A DNA stretch of 64,000 nt from an uncultured cyanobacterium (GTDB lineage: Bacteria; Cyanobacteriota; Cyanobacteriia; Cyanobacteriales; Microcystaceae). The position numbers and the translations under genes are program-made. Under the pieces are notes generated by a model that saw only the letters and a program-made list of their open reading frames with translations, searched no databases and was not told the origin of the DNA. Every line of letters starts with the position of its first letter. Position 1 is the first letter of the stretch. Where the stretch lies: contig CAIPYC010000092.1 of NCBI GenBank assembly GCA_903869185.1, positions 1 through 64,000 of the forward strand, read 5' to 3'. Of the stretch, positions 48,957 through 59,290 are shown in pieces.

Positions 48957-49367
48957 ATGAGCTTAACAGTAAAAGTAATTACACCAAGCAAGGTAATTTG
49001 GGATCAATCTGTCTCCGAGGTCATTCTGCCTAGCAGAACTGGCCAGCTGGGCATACTACCTGGCCATGTTCCTATTTTGACAGCTTTGGATATTGGCGTA
49101 ATGCGTGTAAGAACAGATAAAAATTGGATCTCCATCTCAGTGACCGGTGGTTTTGCCGAAGTTGAAAAAAATCAAGTCAAAGTTCTCGTCAATAGCGCTC
49201 AGCTCGGTAGTGCAATTGATCAAGAAGCTGCACGCAGCGAATTCGTCTCGGCTCAGGGTCAACTAGATGAAGCCACCAAAAGTGGTAGCCGTCAAAGGCA
49301 GATTCAAGCTGAAGCAGTCTACAAAAAGGCTAGAGCCAACTACCAAGCTACAGGAGCTTTGGTTTAA
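48957..49367 (+). CDS. atpC: ATP synthase subunit epsilon
   Basis: The F1 rotor subunit that regulates ATP hydrolysis. The 136 residues start with a beta-sandwich (V-I-T-P-S-K-V-I-W, then [14 protein letters not shown] near 31-44 and G-G-F-A-E-V near 63) and end in helical hairpin sequence (A-A-R-S-E-F onward). Partner of atpD upstream. Confidence 0.96.
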   Translation: MSLTVKVITPSKVIWDQSVSEVILPSRTGQLGILPGHVPILTALDIGVMRVRTDKNWISISVTGGFAEVEKNQVKVLVNSAQLGSAIDQEAARSEFVSAQGQLDEATKSGSRQRQIQAEAVYKKARANYQATGALV

Positions 49368-49373
49368 GAATTC

Positions 49374-49389
49374 AGGGCCAATCGGCCCT
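49374..49389 (+). terminator. Hairpin after atpC
   Basis: AGGGCC (49374-49379) and GGCCCT (49384-49389) pair around AATC, just after the atpC stop. Only a weak T-rich tail follows, so it may be a weak terminator or an mRNA 3' stabiliser. Confidence 0.45.
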
Positions 49390-49542
49390 TGATTCGTTAC
49401 TAAGATTCATCAAGTTTTTTAAGCAAAATTTAATATTTTTGACAATTTTGTCTGATTTTTACGTAATGTCGTTTATGTTGTAAAAAGGAGACAGAAGGTT
49501 ATCTTTTTTCGGTTTCCCCACACATTTAACTCCATTTTTATT

Positions 49543-49833
49543 TTGCTTAAATCTCTTCTTCTATCACTTCTGTTTAGCTTTGCCATTCCCCTGGTACTGA
49601 TAGGGGTGTTGTTTTTAATCTTCTCTGGTTTAGACCATGTGTCTACCCTGAGGGCTTCTATAGGCGATTTAAATGACAGTCTAAAGATTTTTCTGACTAT
49701 TTTTGGTAATGGTTCTCCTGTTTTGGGAATGGTGATCATTGGCTTGGCTTGCTCTCTAGTGGGTGGCTTGCTAGAGTTGTTTAATATTTTCCAGCAGAGG
49801 GACAAGTATCGCCACTATTCCAAGAAAATATAA
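49543..49833 (+). CDS. Small two-helix membrane protein
   Basis: A 96-residue protein of unknown function. Two long hydrophobic segments (about residues 3-28 and 58-78) flank a short polar loop, and the C-terminus is basic (R-D-K-Y-R-H-Y-S-K-K). The only standard start near the beginning is a TTG at 49543. The frame is open further up to an AAGGAG at 49485, where no usual start codon exists, so the true start is uncertain. It converges with the acyltransferase gene. Confidence 0.6.
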   Translation: MLKSLLLSLLFSFAIPLVLIGVLFLIFSGLDHVSTLRASIGDLNDSLKIFLTIFGNGSPVLGMVIIGLACSLVGGLLELFNIFQQRDKYRHYSKKI

Positions 49834-49855
49834 CAAATAAGAATCCCTATATTAG

Positions 49856-51169
49856 TTATTTCCGGATGCTGGAAACCGATTTGAGAAGTAACATAACTTT
49901 ATCAGCCAACTGCTCGAGCATTTCTTGGTTTAGTGAAGGTTTGGATGCTACAAAATTGAGGAACATTGTTTCTGTGAAAGTTGTAGTAAATACAGATATG
50001 GTTCTACCATATATGCCATTGGCAGCCATAAAACTTATCTCTTCTATTTCCAAGTTACCGTAAATAGCTGGGATATCGATTTTGCCAATATTGGAAACAC
50101 TTGCTGTAATAGCTGTGTAATCAGGATTAGCTGCATTTTGTACAAAGATTTGCCTAACTAATTTCAGAGGTTTAAATATATCTTGTCTTTTTATGCTCAA
50201 CTTAATATCCTTAGTTATTGCTCTGGACAAATCCCAAAACGAAGTACTTGATTTGAGCCGGTGAAAAGTCATAAGCAAACTAACTACAACGCCAAGAGCG
50301 TTATCTTCGATAGGAGGATTTAGGTGTTTGCGTAGATCTACTACGGAGCGACAAGATACATTAATATTTCTTGAATTGCCTTGCCTGATATGATCACTGA
50401 CTACAAATAACATGGCAGAGCCAAGAACTCCTTGTATTGTAGTGTTGTTTTCGCGTGCAAGTTGAACCAGGCTTTGTGTTGTTTGAGCCTCTAGGTTTCT
50501 ATGAGTCATGATGCAAGTACGCTGCTCATTGGGAACTGTTTCTAGTGAAGCCAACTGTTCTGGTTTATAAAACATTCTTAATATTTTTCTAAACAACAGA
50601 TAGTCTTTACCTTGCTCAATTCCCTTTTCTCCCTTCATCCAATCTGGTAATGCTTGTTCTAAAGCTAGAATGTCTGGATTTTGTTCAATTTCAATTTTTC
50701 TGCATTCATTAATTGCTTGGTAGTATTGCAAAAGTTCTGATTGTAGTTTAATACAAGATTTAGCATCTGAAATACTATGATGGACAGTAGTTATTAGATA
50801 GTTAATATTATCTAGTTGCTGTAACAATGTACATCGCAGCAAAACCTTATTACTTTCAATAGCTCTATTTGATTCAGCTTTAACGATATCTTGCCAACTG
50901 CTATTTCCAGAAATCACCAATAGGGGAATCGCTTCGGTTGCCTCGGTTGTAAATCTGAGATCTTCGGTTGTTCCAATAATACGAGAGCTCAGAAGTAGAT
51001 GAGAGCTTTGGAGTTGATCAAGAGCTTTCTGCAAAATTGTTTGGCTAATTTCCCCTTTGATGCGCATAATGTTGACAACATGAAAATAGCCTTTTTGTAA
51101 GTTCATTAAGGCGAAAGCTTCCTCGATTTCTGTTAGCTTTCTATTCCCCTTAGTCTCTGGGTTTTCCAT
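49856..51169 (-). CDS. Condensation-domain acyltransferase (PapA5-like)
   Basis: A 437-residue protein of the condensation/acyltransferase fold that joins an acyl group to an alcohol or amine. The catalytic signature H-H-S-I-S-D sits near residues 127-132 (pattern H-H-x-x-x-D), and a later V-S-N-I-G-K-I-D region near 358 corresponds to the D-F-G-W site of the fold. It resembles stand-alone PapA5-type transferases more than NRPS domains; no synthetase or polyketide gene lies nearby. The ATG at 51169 is preferred to a TTG at 51175. It follows the CYTH gene almost without a gap. Confidence 0.75.
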   Translation of the reverse strand: MENPETKGNRKLTEIEEAFALMNLQKGYFHVVNIMRIKGEISQTILQKALDQLQSSHLLLSSRIIGTTEDLRFTTEATEAIPLLVISGNSSWQDIVKAESNRAIESNKVLLRCTLLQQLDNINYLITTVHHSISDAKSCIKLQSELLQYYQAINECRKIEIEQNPDILALEQALPDWMKGEKGIEQGKDYLLFRKILRMFYKPEQLASLETVPNEQRTCIMTHRNLEAQTTQSLVQLARENNTTIQGVLGSAMLFVVSDHIRQGNSRNINVSCRSVVDLRKHLNPPIEDNALGVVVSLLMTFHRLKSSTSFWDLSRAITKDIKLSIKRQDIFKPLKLVRQIFVQNAANPDYTAITASVSNIGKIDIPAIYGNLEIEEISFMAANGIYGRTISVFTTTFTETMFLNFVASKPSLNQEMLEQLADKVMLLLKSVSSIRK

Positions 51170-51176
51170 AAACAAT

Positions 51177-51641
51177 CTACCAATTTTTGTAAGGAAATTT
51201 GGTCAAGTTGGAATTGAAGTAGCGAGGATCTCCTGAGACTTCTTGGTCCACCCATGCCGGCAATACGATCACCTGCTCTTCTTCTTCGAGTTCAACCTCT
51301 GCTATTATTAAGCCGCTATTGTCACCGAGAAATTCATCTACCTCCCAGACAAGGCCTTCTATTGGAATTCGATAGCGGTTTTTCTGAATTTGAGACTGAT
51401 CACATAGCTCTTGCAACATTTGCCGAGCATCAGTTACGGGTATTTGGTATTCATATTCACAACGAGCGATACCCTCACTTTTGCCCTTTATTGTAAGAAA
51501 GCCATTTTCGCCGACTATCCTTACCCTAACAGTGGTTTGATTGATGGTGGATATGTAGCCTTGTTGGTAAAAATGGGGATTGACTAGGGCGCGCCAACTT
51601 TCGCCTTTTACCAAAAATTTTCTTTCAATTTCTTTGGACAT
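51177..51641 (-). CDS. CYTH-domain triphosphate tunnel metalloenzyme
   Basis: A 154-residue triphosphate tunnel enzyme. M-S-K-E-I-E-R-K-F carries the E-x-E-x-K tunnel motif, followed by alternating charged strands (V-R-V-R-I, T-I-K-G-K, E-Y-E-Y-Q, W-E-V-D-E-F, A-E-V-E-L-E). Members hydrolyse tripolyphosphate or make cAMP or thiamine triphosphate; in cyanobacteria tripolyphosphatase is usual. Its ATG starts one base after the mfd stop, so it is coupled to mfd. Confidence 0.88.
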   Translation of the reverse strand: MSKEIERKFLVKGESWRALVNPHFYQQGYISTINQTTVRVRIVGENGFLTIKGKSEGIARCEYEYQIPVTDARQMLQELCDQSQIQKNRYRIPIEGLVWEVDEFLGDNSGLIIAEVELEEEEQVIVLPAWVDQEVSGDPRYFNSNLTKFPYKNW

Positions 51642-51642
51642 T

Positions 51643-54600
51643 TTAGTTATTATCTTTAAATTTCATTTTTCCTAGCCACTCCAACAGAGATTCTAGTTGT
51701 TTTTGGGGTTTGAGTACTGCTAATCCACGGCAGATAACCTTTTTCGGGGTATATACAAAGCGTGTTTGCAGATTTTGTGGCAGATTCTCCTGCAAGAGCT
51801 TCCAAGCCGGCTCTTCCATCGGCGTTTCCAGGATCACATGGCCAGTGCTATCAGGTTTAATGCGTGAGAATCCTAAAGACTTTGCCAGTTGCTTGAGTTC
51901 TATAATCCCAAAGAGCTGCTCAACTGGACTGGGCATTTTCCCGTAACGATCATACCAGTCCAATTGAACTTGTCTAAGTTCCGCAATTGTCGAAGCTGAA
52001 GAAATGGTACGATAGGCTGCTAGTTTTTGCTCGGGATCTCCAATGTAATCTGCAGGAATAAAGGCAGTCAGCTTGAGATCGATCTGCGTATCTTCTACTT
52101 GCGGGATTTCCTGACCCTGAATTTCATTGAGTGCCTCTTGCAGCATTTCCATATAAAGATCAAAGCCAATCGTTTGCATCTGTCCAGATTGTTCTGCTCC
52201 CAGGATATTGCCGACTCCCCTGATTTCCATATCTCTAGTAGCTAGATGATAACCTGAGCCTAGTTGAGCAAATTCTTGAATTGCCCTAAGTCTGGCTCTG
52301 GCAACTTCGGTAAGTTCTCCTTTGCTTGGATAAAATAGCCAAGCGTGGGCTTGTATCCCCGATCTGCCAACCCTTCCTCTGAGTTGATATAGCTGGGCCA
52401 ATCCAAAACGCTGGGAATCTTCGATGATGATTGTGTTGACCCTGGGGATATCTAGACCTGATTCTACAATCGTTGTACACAGCAACAAATCGGCCTCACC
52501 ATTACTAAAGTCCAGCATAATTGTCTCTAGTTGGGAATCTTCTAGCTGACCATGAGCAATCATAATCCTGACATCAGGCAACATCTCTCTCAAGAAGGTT
52601 GCAATTTCCTCAATCCCTTCTATTTTGGGTACTACATAGAATACTTGTCCACCACGATCTAGCTCGTTACGAATTGCGGTTCTGATAGCTTCAGGATTAA
52701 AGGGGGAAAGATGGGTATGGATTGGCCTTCTAGATGGAGGTGGCGTAGTAATCAAGCTCATTTCCCTGATTCCACCGAGGGACATATAAAGTGTGCGTGG
52801 TATCGGTGTAGCAGTCAGAGTAAGCACATCGATCAAGGTTTTCATTTCCTTAATTTTTTCTTTTTGATTCACTCCGAAGCGCTGTTCTTCATCAATCACT
52901 AACAATCCTAAATCCTTGAACTCTATGGCTTTAGAGAGAAGCTGCTGAGTACCCACCACTATATCTAGCTCTCCAGTGGAGAGTCGATGGAGGATATCTT
53001 TTTTTTCTGAAGTAGTCCGAAAACGATTCAATAACCCTATCTGGATAGGATAAGCTGCAAAGCGCTCCTGTAAAGTATGATAATGCTGCTGTGTCAATAT
53101 GGTAGTAGGTGCAAGTAGGGCCACCTGTTTATGACCACTGGTGACCATCTTGAAAATTGCCCTGATTGCCACTTCTGTTTTACCGAATCCCACATCACCG
53201 CAGACCAAGCGATCCATGGGACGCTCACTTTCAAGATCCCTTTTAACCTCAGCAATAGCCTTGAGCTGGTCGGGAGTGGGAGCGTAGCTAAAGGACTCTT
53301 CTAGTTCCTGCTGCCAGATACTATCACCTGGACAGGCATAGCCCTCCATTTTTGACCGTTTTGCATATATATTGAGTAGATCTACTGCCAGTTTCCTTAC
53401 AGACTTGCGGACTTTAGCCTTGATGGTTTCCCAGTTTTTGCCTGACATCTTATGAAGTTCAGGTGGGTTTTTGCCTATCTGCCGATAACGAGTGAGACTA
53501 TCGAAACGATCGGCCGGAACTCTCAAAAGACCATCGGCATATTGTATTACCAGATATTCTCTATGTTCTAAAGTTTCTAAACCAGAGAACTTGCCAATTC
53601 CATGATGTTTGTGAACTACATAGTCACCAGATTTGAGCTGATTGAGATCAACCTGCTTGGAAGCAGCTCTGCGCCTTTTTCTGACATAGCCTAAATTAAT
53701 TAGAGAATGTTTACCAAAGAATTCACGATCTGTAACGATTACCAAACGATAAGGAGGTAATATGAATCCTTCGAGCTCGGCTAATCCTGTGTACTTGAGA
53801 GCAACCGCATTTCCTTGGGTTTGGAGTCGTTCAATGGCAAGATAGTCTTGGTTATTGACAATGAATTGGGCCGGACAGTCATGTTCTTGCAAGAGAGAGA
53901 CTGAGCGCAACGGTTGAGCCGAAATTAGCCATTTGGCATACTTTTCTAGGCTTAAATTTCCATAGATCTCTCTTTTACCTCGTAAAATTTCAGCCATTTT
54001 GGCAAACTGGTGAGGTACTGTAGGTAATGGACGAGAAGCAAGATTAAGTCTAGGTATATTATCTACTGTTGGCTTTTCTTGGGCAAGCTCAGACAAGTAC
54101 ACAACCATGAAGTTTCTTTGCACTTGCCCGAGTAACTCAGCAAAGGGCTGATGAAGCGGCGGTATTTGATAAGCTAGATTGGATAACTGTTTATCTGCAT
54201 GTTCAAACCATCGATCACTATGGGCTTGAGACTGTTCTAGTTCATCAAAGACCAACAGCGTTGTTTCTGATTTTAAGTAATCGCAAAGGGAGGATGCTTG
54301 CTCAAAAGCGCAACCTAGAAAACGTCCAAATCCCTCAGGGTAGATGTTTTGCTCGAGCTGCTCTCTCTCTTGCTCGGAAAAATATGTGTTAATTTGCTCT
54401 TGGGTCAGATGTTCTTTGATTAGTGCAAAGAAGTTAACAGGGGTTAAAAGTATAGCTTCTAAAGGATCAAGCGATCTTTGGCTAACTGGATCAAATTCCC
54501 TGATTTTTTCTATCTGATCACCAAAATATTCCAACCTCACTGGAACCTCGGCAGAAACTGGAAAGATGTCCAAAATATCTCCCCTTCGGCTCCACTGACC

Positions 54601-55110
54601 CTCCGACTCTACTAAAGATACACTTTCGTACCCCATATAGCTGAGTTTCTTTGCCAGTTGATCCAACTCTAGCTCTTGATCTATTTTCAGAGATAGACAG
54701 CAGCTATAAAAATCAGCTGGTGGAGGAAGATGTTTTTGAAGGGCTAGCTCGGTTGAAATGATTGCAGTAGAACCAACCTCTAATTCAGAGAGAACTTGCA
54801 TCTGTCCCCAAATCATCTCTGATTCAGGATTGAGCAAATCATAAGGAGAAGATTGGGAAGTTGGATAAAATTGGACTGCTTTCCAGCCCATTACTTCCAT
54901 TTGGGATGCCCATCTACCAGATTCTTCTAAAGTAGCGCAGACAATTAAAATATTTTTTTCTTGAGACTGAGCCAGACTGGATACTACTATACCTTTGGCT
55001 AAACGAGATATGCCACTTAACTCTAATGCTCCAGACTTTTGTAATTTGTTGCTGAGCTCCTGAGTTAAGCTTGATCGCTGCAAAGTTCTGACTACCGAAG
55101 AAAGCACCAT
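51643..55110 (-). CDS. mfd: Transcription-repair coupling factor Mfd
   Basis: Mfd removes RNA polymerase stalled at lesions and recruits UvrA. The 1155 residues match full length: UvrB-like part (~1-380), polymerase-interaction domain ([14 protein letters not shown] near 495), translocase with G-D-V-G-F-G-K-T (Walker A, near 650) and D-E-E-Q (Walker B), helicase motif [12 protein letters not shown] and the C-terminal TRCF domain ([11 protein letters not shown]). First of a three-gene series. Confidence 0.97.
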   Translation of the reverse strand: MVLSSVVRTLQRSSLTQELSNKLQKSGALELSGISRLAKGIVVSSLAQSQEKNILIVCATLEESGRWASQMEVMGWKAVQFYPTSQSSPYDLLNPESEMIWGQMQVLSELEVGSTAIISTELALQKHLPPPADFYSCCLSLKIDQELELDQLAKKLSYMGYESVSLVESEGQWSRRGDILDIFPVSAEVPVRLEYFGDQIEKIREFDPVSQRSLDPLEAILLTPVNFFALIKEHLTQEQINTYFSEQEREQLEQNIYPEGFGRFLGCAFEQASSLCDYLKSETTLLVFDELEQSQAHSDRWFEHADKQLSNLAYQIPPLHQPFAELLGQVQRNFMVVYLSELAQEKPTVDNIPRLNLASRPLPTVPHQFAKMAEILRGKREIYGNLSLEKYAKWLISAQPLRSVSLLQEHDCPAQFIVNNQDYLAIERLQTQGNAVALKYTGLAELEGFILPPYRLVIVTDREFFGKHSLINLGYVRKRRRAASKQVDLNQLKSGDYVVHKHHGIGKFSGLETLEHREYLVIQYADGLLRVPADRFDSLTRYRQIGKNPPELHKMSGKNWETIKAKVRKSVRKLAVDLLNIYAKRSKMEGYACPGDSIWQQELEESFSYAPTPDQLKAIAEVKRDLESERPMDRLVCGDVGFGKTEVAIRAIFKMVTSGHKQVALLAPTTILTQQHYHTLQERFAAYPIQIGLLNRFRTTSEKKDILHRLSTGELDIVVGTQQLLSKAIEFKDLGLLVIDEEQRFGVNQKEKIKEMKTLIDVLTLTATPIPRTLYMSLGGIREMSLITTPPPSRRPIHTHLSPFNPEAIRTAIRNELDRGGQVFYVVPKIEGIEEIATFLREMLPDVRIMIAHGQLEDSQLETIMLDFSNGEADLLLCTTIVESGLDIPRVNTIIIEDSQRFGLAQLYQLRGRVGRSGIQAHAWLFYPSKGELTEVARARLRAIQEFAQLGSGYHLATRDMEIRGVGNILGAEQSGQMQTIGFDLYMEMLQEALNEIQGQEIPQVEDTQIDLKLTAFIPADYIGDPEQKLAAYRTISSASTIAELRQVQLDWYDRYGKMPSPVEQLFGIIELKQLAKSLGFSRIKPDSTGHVILETPMEEPAWKLLQENLPQNLQTRFVYTPKKVICRGLAVLKPQKQLESLLEWLGKMKFKDNN

Positions 55111-55192
55111 ATCGATTCTTTTATATTCTCTCTTTTTTAGGGCAGTTTAGGATTTACTAGAGAATAAAAATAAATTAGCTTGAGCTTTACAA

Positions 55193-55999
55193 TCAATACT
55201 CTGAATCTTCTTCGTAGTTTTTATCCACTTTTGGCCGAGCACTGATGATTGTATTTTCCTCTTCTTCGGGGGTTTCTTCTACCGGTTGATAATCAACATA
55301 GGCTGCTGGGGGATCATCGCCATATTGATTAGAGTAGGGTCTGGGTTTCTTAGAAGTCTTTACTGGTTTGGCCTCGTTGTCTTCACGACGGCGAGTCTTT
55401 CTAGGTGAATCATTCCAGTCACCGGTATCTTCTTCATCCCAATCCTGAGACCTTGAAGGTTGTGCTGGTGGACGTTTTCTGTTTGCTGCCGGCCGTTCAG
55501 ATTCTTCTGAATAACGAGAATAGTTCTCTGGAGCAGAGCTTTGTCTATTGGTGCGGCGTGTTCTTCTGGGTTCATCGGCTTCATAGTTGGTGCCGCGAAG
55601 ACGTCTTTTGTTGCTGTAGGATTCTTCCTCTTCTTCCGGTTCGATTTGATCAAGTTCAGCTTCTGTATAGACTCTTGTTCGACTGACTCTTCTTTCGTCA
55701 TCCACAAAAGGTGAATTACGTCTGGCTTGCTCTGTAGTCGCCTTGCGCAATTTAATAGTCTCTACAGCAAAAAATATGGTAGTTCCAGTTAAAAGAAACT
55801 GCCCAAATTGTAATATTGGATCCAATCTCCAGCCCTGAAACAATAGAATAAAACCACAGAGCAAACCTACTGCGGCAAAAAATATGTCATGATCTCTTGA
55901 TAGTTCGGGGCGGACAGAACGCATAAAGTAAAGTCCAGCACCAGCTACTGCTAAGAAAATGCCGAGTATGCTTGCTGAATTCAGCCCAAAATTTACCAT
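55193..55999 (-). CDS. ycf66: Ycf66 family protein
   Basis: A 268-residue protein found only in cyanobacteria and plastids. The first ~95 residues have three membrane segments (L-G-I-F-L-A-V-A-G-A-G-L-Y-F near 12, F-A-A-V-G-L-L-C-G-F-I-L-L-F near 41, F-L-L-T-G-T-T-I-F-F-A-V-E near 67) and match Ycf66. The remaining ~170 residues are a highly charged, arginine-, glutamate- and proline-rich tail, probably disordered. Function is unknown. Confidence 0.88.
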   Translation of the reverse strand: MVNFGLNSASILGIFLAVAGAGLYFMRSVRPELSRDHDIFFAAVGLLCGFILLFQGWRLDPILQFGQFLLTGTTIFFAVETIKLRKATTEQARRNSPFVDDERRVSRTRVYTEAELDQIEPEEEEESYSNKRRLRGTNYEADEPRRTRRTNRQSSAPENYSRYSEESERPAANRKRPPAQPSRSQDWDEEDTGDWNDSPRKTRRREDNEAKPVKTSKKPRPYSNQYGDDPPAAYVDYQPVEETPEEEENTIISARPKVDKNYEEDSEY

Positions 56000-56042
56000 T
56001 TCTTCTCTCCATTCTCAGTCATATTATAGCCGTCTTAGTGAC

Positions 56043-57836
56043 TTAGCGAGGAATTGAAGCAATCAAGGTCTTAGTATAATCTTGCTGCGGATTGCTTAGT
56101 ATTTCCCTAGCACTGGCGATCTCTACAAATTTTCCCTTATTCATAACCACAATTCTGTCACTCATAAATCTGACTACACTCAAGTCATGTGAGATGAAAA
56201 TGTAAGTTAGATCCCAATCCCTTTGCAGCTCTTTTAGAAGATTGAGAACTTCAGCCTGAACCGATACATCCAGAGAGGAGACCGATTCATCACAGATAAT
56301 GAATCTTGGATTGAGAGCTATTGCCCTGGCTATACAAACCCGTTGTCTTTGTCCACCTGATAGTTCATGTGGATAACGGTTTTGCCAGTTTGGATCTAAT
56401 CCTACTCTCTCGAGTAGATATCCTACCTTTTGCCTGTTCCCTTTTATTTTAGCTTGATGAATCTCTAAGGGCTCAAAAATAGCCTGTCCAATAGTTAAAC
56501 GGGGATTGAGAGAATTGTAGGGATTTTGGAATACTATCTGCATTTGCCTACGAATAGGGCGCATTCTCTCTGGGGAAAATTCTGAGATCTTGTCGCCCGC
56601 AAAGTAAATATTCCCTTTTGTAATGGGAATTAATCTCATAATTGCCTTAGCCAGAGTGGATTTACCACAACCTGATTCTCCCACCAATCCTAGAGTTTCG
56701 CCTCTTTTTACTTCAAAGCTGACATCATTGACAGCCTTAAATTGATTATTTTGTACATTGAATAGTCCTTTTTTGTGATATTCGATTTGGAGGTTTTCAA
56801 CAACCAGTAATGCTTCTCTTTCTTGCAAGTTAACCAATCGCTCCAATTCTGCTTGGGCGCTGATAATTTTAGGTGGTAAAGGCGGTGGTATTTTCTCTTC
56901 GATTTGGGCTGTCATGAAATCAGCTACAGTTGGAAGTCTTTCGGGCTGGATTTCCAGAGATGGACGGCAGGAGATGAGACCCTTGGTGTAAGGATGCTTT
57001 GGCTGATTGAAGATCTGCTCTTTGGTTCCTTTTTCTACGATCTTGCCCTGGTACATAACCAGGATAGAATCTGCCACTTGATTTATAACCCCAAGATCAT
57101 GAGAAATAAAAAGCATGGACATTTCTCTTTGGGATGATATGCGCCTGAGTAGTTCCAAAATTTCTGCCTGCACCGTTACATCCAGGGCTGTAGTCGGTTC
57201 ATCTGCAATCAACAGCAATGGTTCACAAGAAATAGCCATGGCAATCATCACTCTCTGCAATTGTCCACCTGATAACTCGTGCGGATAGCGTTTCAATATG
57301 GACTCTTTTCGCTGCTTGAGGTATTCTCCAACTGAAATTTGTCTATTGTTGTTTTCTAAATATTCGGCTTCCAATTCCTGGTCAGTCGGCAGCAATTTTA
57401 CTTCTTGCAATAGAGCAACTGCTTGATTGTTGGCTTGATTGGAGGTTACGTTTTGATGCAGTGTGATTGCCTCGATGATCTGATAGCCAATTGAGTAGAC
57501 TGGGTTAAGCGCGCTCATTGGCTCTTGAAAAATCATCGCGATCTTGTGACCTCTGAGCCTGCGCATTTGTTCTTCTGGTAATCCCAGTAGCTCAACTGTA
57601 GCTTCCTCATCTGCCTCACTAAAGTAAATAGCTCCACTTGTGATTTTTCCTGGCTTGGGAATCAGCCTCATTATTGCAGTGGATGTAATGGATTTACCTG
57701 AGCCGGATTCACCAACTATTCCAATAGTAGTTCCCCGTTCTAGACTAAAGCTGATATGATCTATTGCCAATCTGCTCTGTTGTTGATTGGGAAATTGAAC
57801 GGTTAAATCTCTTACATCTAGGATCAGATTGGACAT
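56043..57836 (-). CDS. Double ABC ATPase of the peptide/nickel importer type
   Basis: A 597-residue protein with two complete ATPase modules like DppD-DppF joined. Module one (1-~290) has G-E-S-G-S-G-K-S and L-S-G-G-Q-L-Q-R; module two (~345-597) has G-E-S-G-C-G-K-S and L-S-G-G-Q-R-Q-R; each has its Walker B and the oligopeptide-type C-terminal extension (P-K-H-P-Y-T-K-G-L). No permease or binding protein is adjacent, so its partners must be encoded elsewhere. Divergent from talC. Confidence 0.9.
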   Translation of the reverse strand: MSNLILDVRDLTVQFPNQQQSRLAIDHISFSLERGTTIGIVGESGSGKSITSTAIMRLIPKPGKITSGAIYFSEADEEATVELLGLPEEQMRRLRGHKIAMIFQEPMSALNPVYSIGYQIIEAITLHQNVTSNQANNQAVALLQEVKLLPTDQELEAEYLENNNRQISVGEYLKQRKESILKRYPHELSGGQLQRVMIAMAISCEPLLLIADEPTTALDVTVQAEILELLRRISSQREMSMLFISHDLGVINQVADSILVMYQGKIVEKGTKEQIFNQPKHPYTKGLISCRPSLEIQPERLPTVADFMTAQIEEKIPPPLPPKIISAQAELERLVNLQEREALLVVENLQIEYHKKGLFNVQNNQFKAVNDVSFEVKRGETLGLVGESGCGKSTLAKAIMRLIPITKGNIYFAGDKISEFSPERMRPIRRQMQIVFQNPYNSLNPRLTIGQAIFEPLEIHQAKIKGNRQKVGYLLERVGLDPNWQNRYPHELSGGQRQRVCIARAIALNPRFIICDESVSSLDVSVQAEVLNLLKELQRDWDLTYIFISHDLSVVRFMSDRIVVMNKGKFVEIASAREILSNPQQDYTKTLIASIPR

Positions 57837-57879
57837 TATTTTATAATTGAGATAATTTTAAAATTTTAACTATTTTTTG

Positions 57880-58518
57880 ATGATCTATCTCGATTCAGCC
57901 TTGATCCAAGAAGCCCAGCAAGCCATGCAATTTGGTTGGGTTAAAGGTATTACCACTAATCCTACTTTATTAGCCAAAAGCCCACTTGCTCCAGAAGAAA
58001 CCTTATTCGCCCTACGTTCAATTACTTCGGGTGAGCTTTATTATCAATTGGTCAGTACTGAATTTGAGGATATGATCTCTGAAGGCTATAGAGCTTATGA
58101 AATCATTGGCAGTCAAATAGTGCTTAAAATACCTGCCACTCCAGTTGGTTTTAAGGTGGTAGCCAGATTAGCCCGCGAGATTCCCTGTTCAGTCACCGCA
58201 ATCTACAGTGCCCATCAAAGCGCAGTAGCAGCCGAGGCGGGTGCCAAATATGCGATAGTCTACGTTGATAGGGCTGCCCGTTTGCTAGGTGATGGTCTGG
58301 CTTTAGTTAGACAGATGTCGAATATTTTGCAAGCTTCCAATACACAAATTTTAGCCGCCAGTCTTAAATCACCCCAACAGGCTGCCGATGCTCTCCAGTC
58401 AGGTGCAGATCACCTCACCTTACCTTTAAATATTCTCCAGTCTATGGGCGAACATTCCCTTTCTCAAGCTACTGTAGAGGAATTCAACCAAAATGGTATA
58501 GGGATATCTCATGTCTGA
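57880..58518 (+). CDS. Transaldolase-like / fructose-6-phosphate aldolase family protein
   Basis: A short (212-residue) class I aldolase of the TalC/FSA group. Y-L-D-S-A near the start, I-T-T-N-P-T-L near 25-31 and the Schiff-base lysine in I-V-L-K-I-P-A-T near 86-93 are typical, as are S-V-T-A-I-Y-S and D-G-L-A-L-V. Transaldolase or fructose-6-phosphate aldolase activity cannot be told apart from sequence alone. The ATG at 57880 is preferred to a TTG at 57877. It overlaps the next gene by 8 nt. Confidence 0.87.
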   Translation: MIYLDSALIQEAQQAMQFGWVKGITTNPTLLAKSPLAPEETLFALRSITSGELYYQLVSTEFEDMISEGYRAYEIIGSQIVLKIPATPVGFKVVARLAREIPCSVTAIYSAHQSAVAAEAGAKYAIVYVDRAARLLGDGLALVRQMSNILQASNTQILAASLKSPQQAADALQSGADHLTLPLNILQSMGEHSLSQATVEEFNQNGIGISHV

Positions 58519-59290
58519 TTTTGAAAACGAACCGATTCCAGAATTAAAAAATCCTCAAGGCATCTTTAAAACAGGTGATATGAGTTTACAGATTGAAGGG
58601 GAAATTGTGCCAATTGTAGATGTACATTTAGGACAAAAACAATCTATTTATTTTGAACATCATATTCTTCTCTGGAAACATCCCAATGTAAAATTAGGAA
58701 TTAAAAGCTTAAAAGGGGCAGCAAGACGTGTTTTTGCCGGATTGGAAATCTTTATCGGTGAAGCATATGGACCCGGCAATATTGCGTTTTCTCGTGAAGC
58801 GCCCGGACAAATAGTAGTTCTGGAATTGGCAAGAGGTCAGACAGTAGATGTTAGAGAGCATCAGTTTTTATTGGCTACCAGCAATATTGAATATAATTTC
58901 TTTTTTCAAAGAGGTCTGGTAAATATTTTATTTAGCCGCAGTGGTGGATTGTTTATAGATCGCTTTGAGGGAAAAAAAGAAGGGGGTTTATTATTGATAC
59001 ATGGCTATGGCAATGTATTTGAAAAATATTTAGCTCCCGGAGAAGTATTGGACGTAGAGCCTGGAGCATGGCTTTGGAAGGATTCATCAGTCAGAATGGA
59101 AACTGTGACGGCATTGCAAAGCAGTGGAGGGATTTTGGGTGCAATCGGGGTGATGCTCGGTGGTATCTCTTTTACCCTAAATCGTTTTATAGGACCAGGC
59201 CGCTTAGGGTTGCAATCAATGACCTATCATCCTCCATCGCCTGAAGGAGCATCCCAAGTTGGTGGCAGTAGTAATATTAAATTAACCTAA
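58511..59290 (+). CDS. AIM24/TIGR00266 family protein
   Basis: A 259-residue beta-rich protein of the AIM24 family. Conserved G-x-A-R-R-V-F-A-G-L-E-I-F near 72-86, P-G-Q-I-V-V-L-E near 102, F-F-F-Q-R-G-L near 135 and G-L-L-L-I-H-G-Y-G near 165 identify it. The mitochondrial relative supports cristae organisation; bacterial function is unknown. It is translated with the aldolase gene and its end overlaps the convergent radical SAM gene by 9 nt. Confidence 0.88.
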   Translation: MSDFENEPIPELKNPQGIFKTGDMSLQIEGEIVPIVDVHLGQKQSIYFEHHILLWKHPNVKLGIKSLKGAARRVFAGLEIFIGEAYGPGNIAFSREAPGQIVVLELARGQTVDVREHQFLLATSNIEYNFFFQRGLVNILFSRSGGLFIDRFEGKKEGGLLLIHGYGNVFEKYLAPGEVLDVEPGAWLWKDSSVRMETVTALQSSGGILGAIGVMLGGISFTLNRFIGPGRLGLQSMTYHPPSPEGASQVGGSSNIKLT

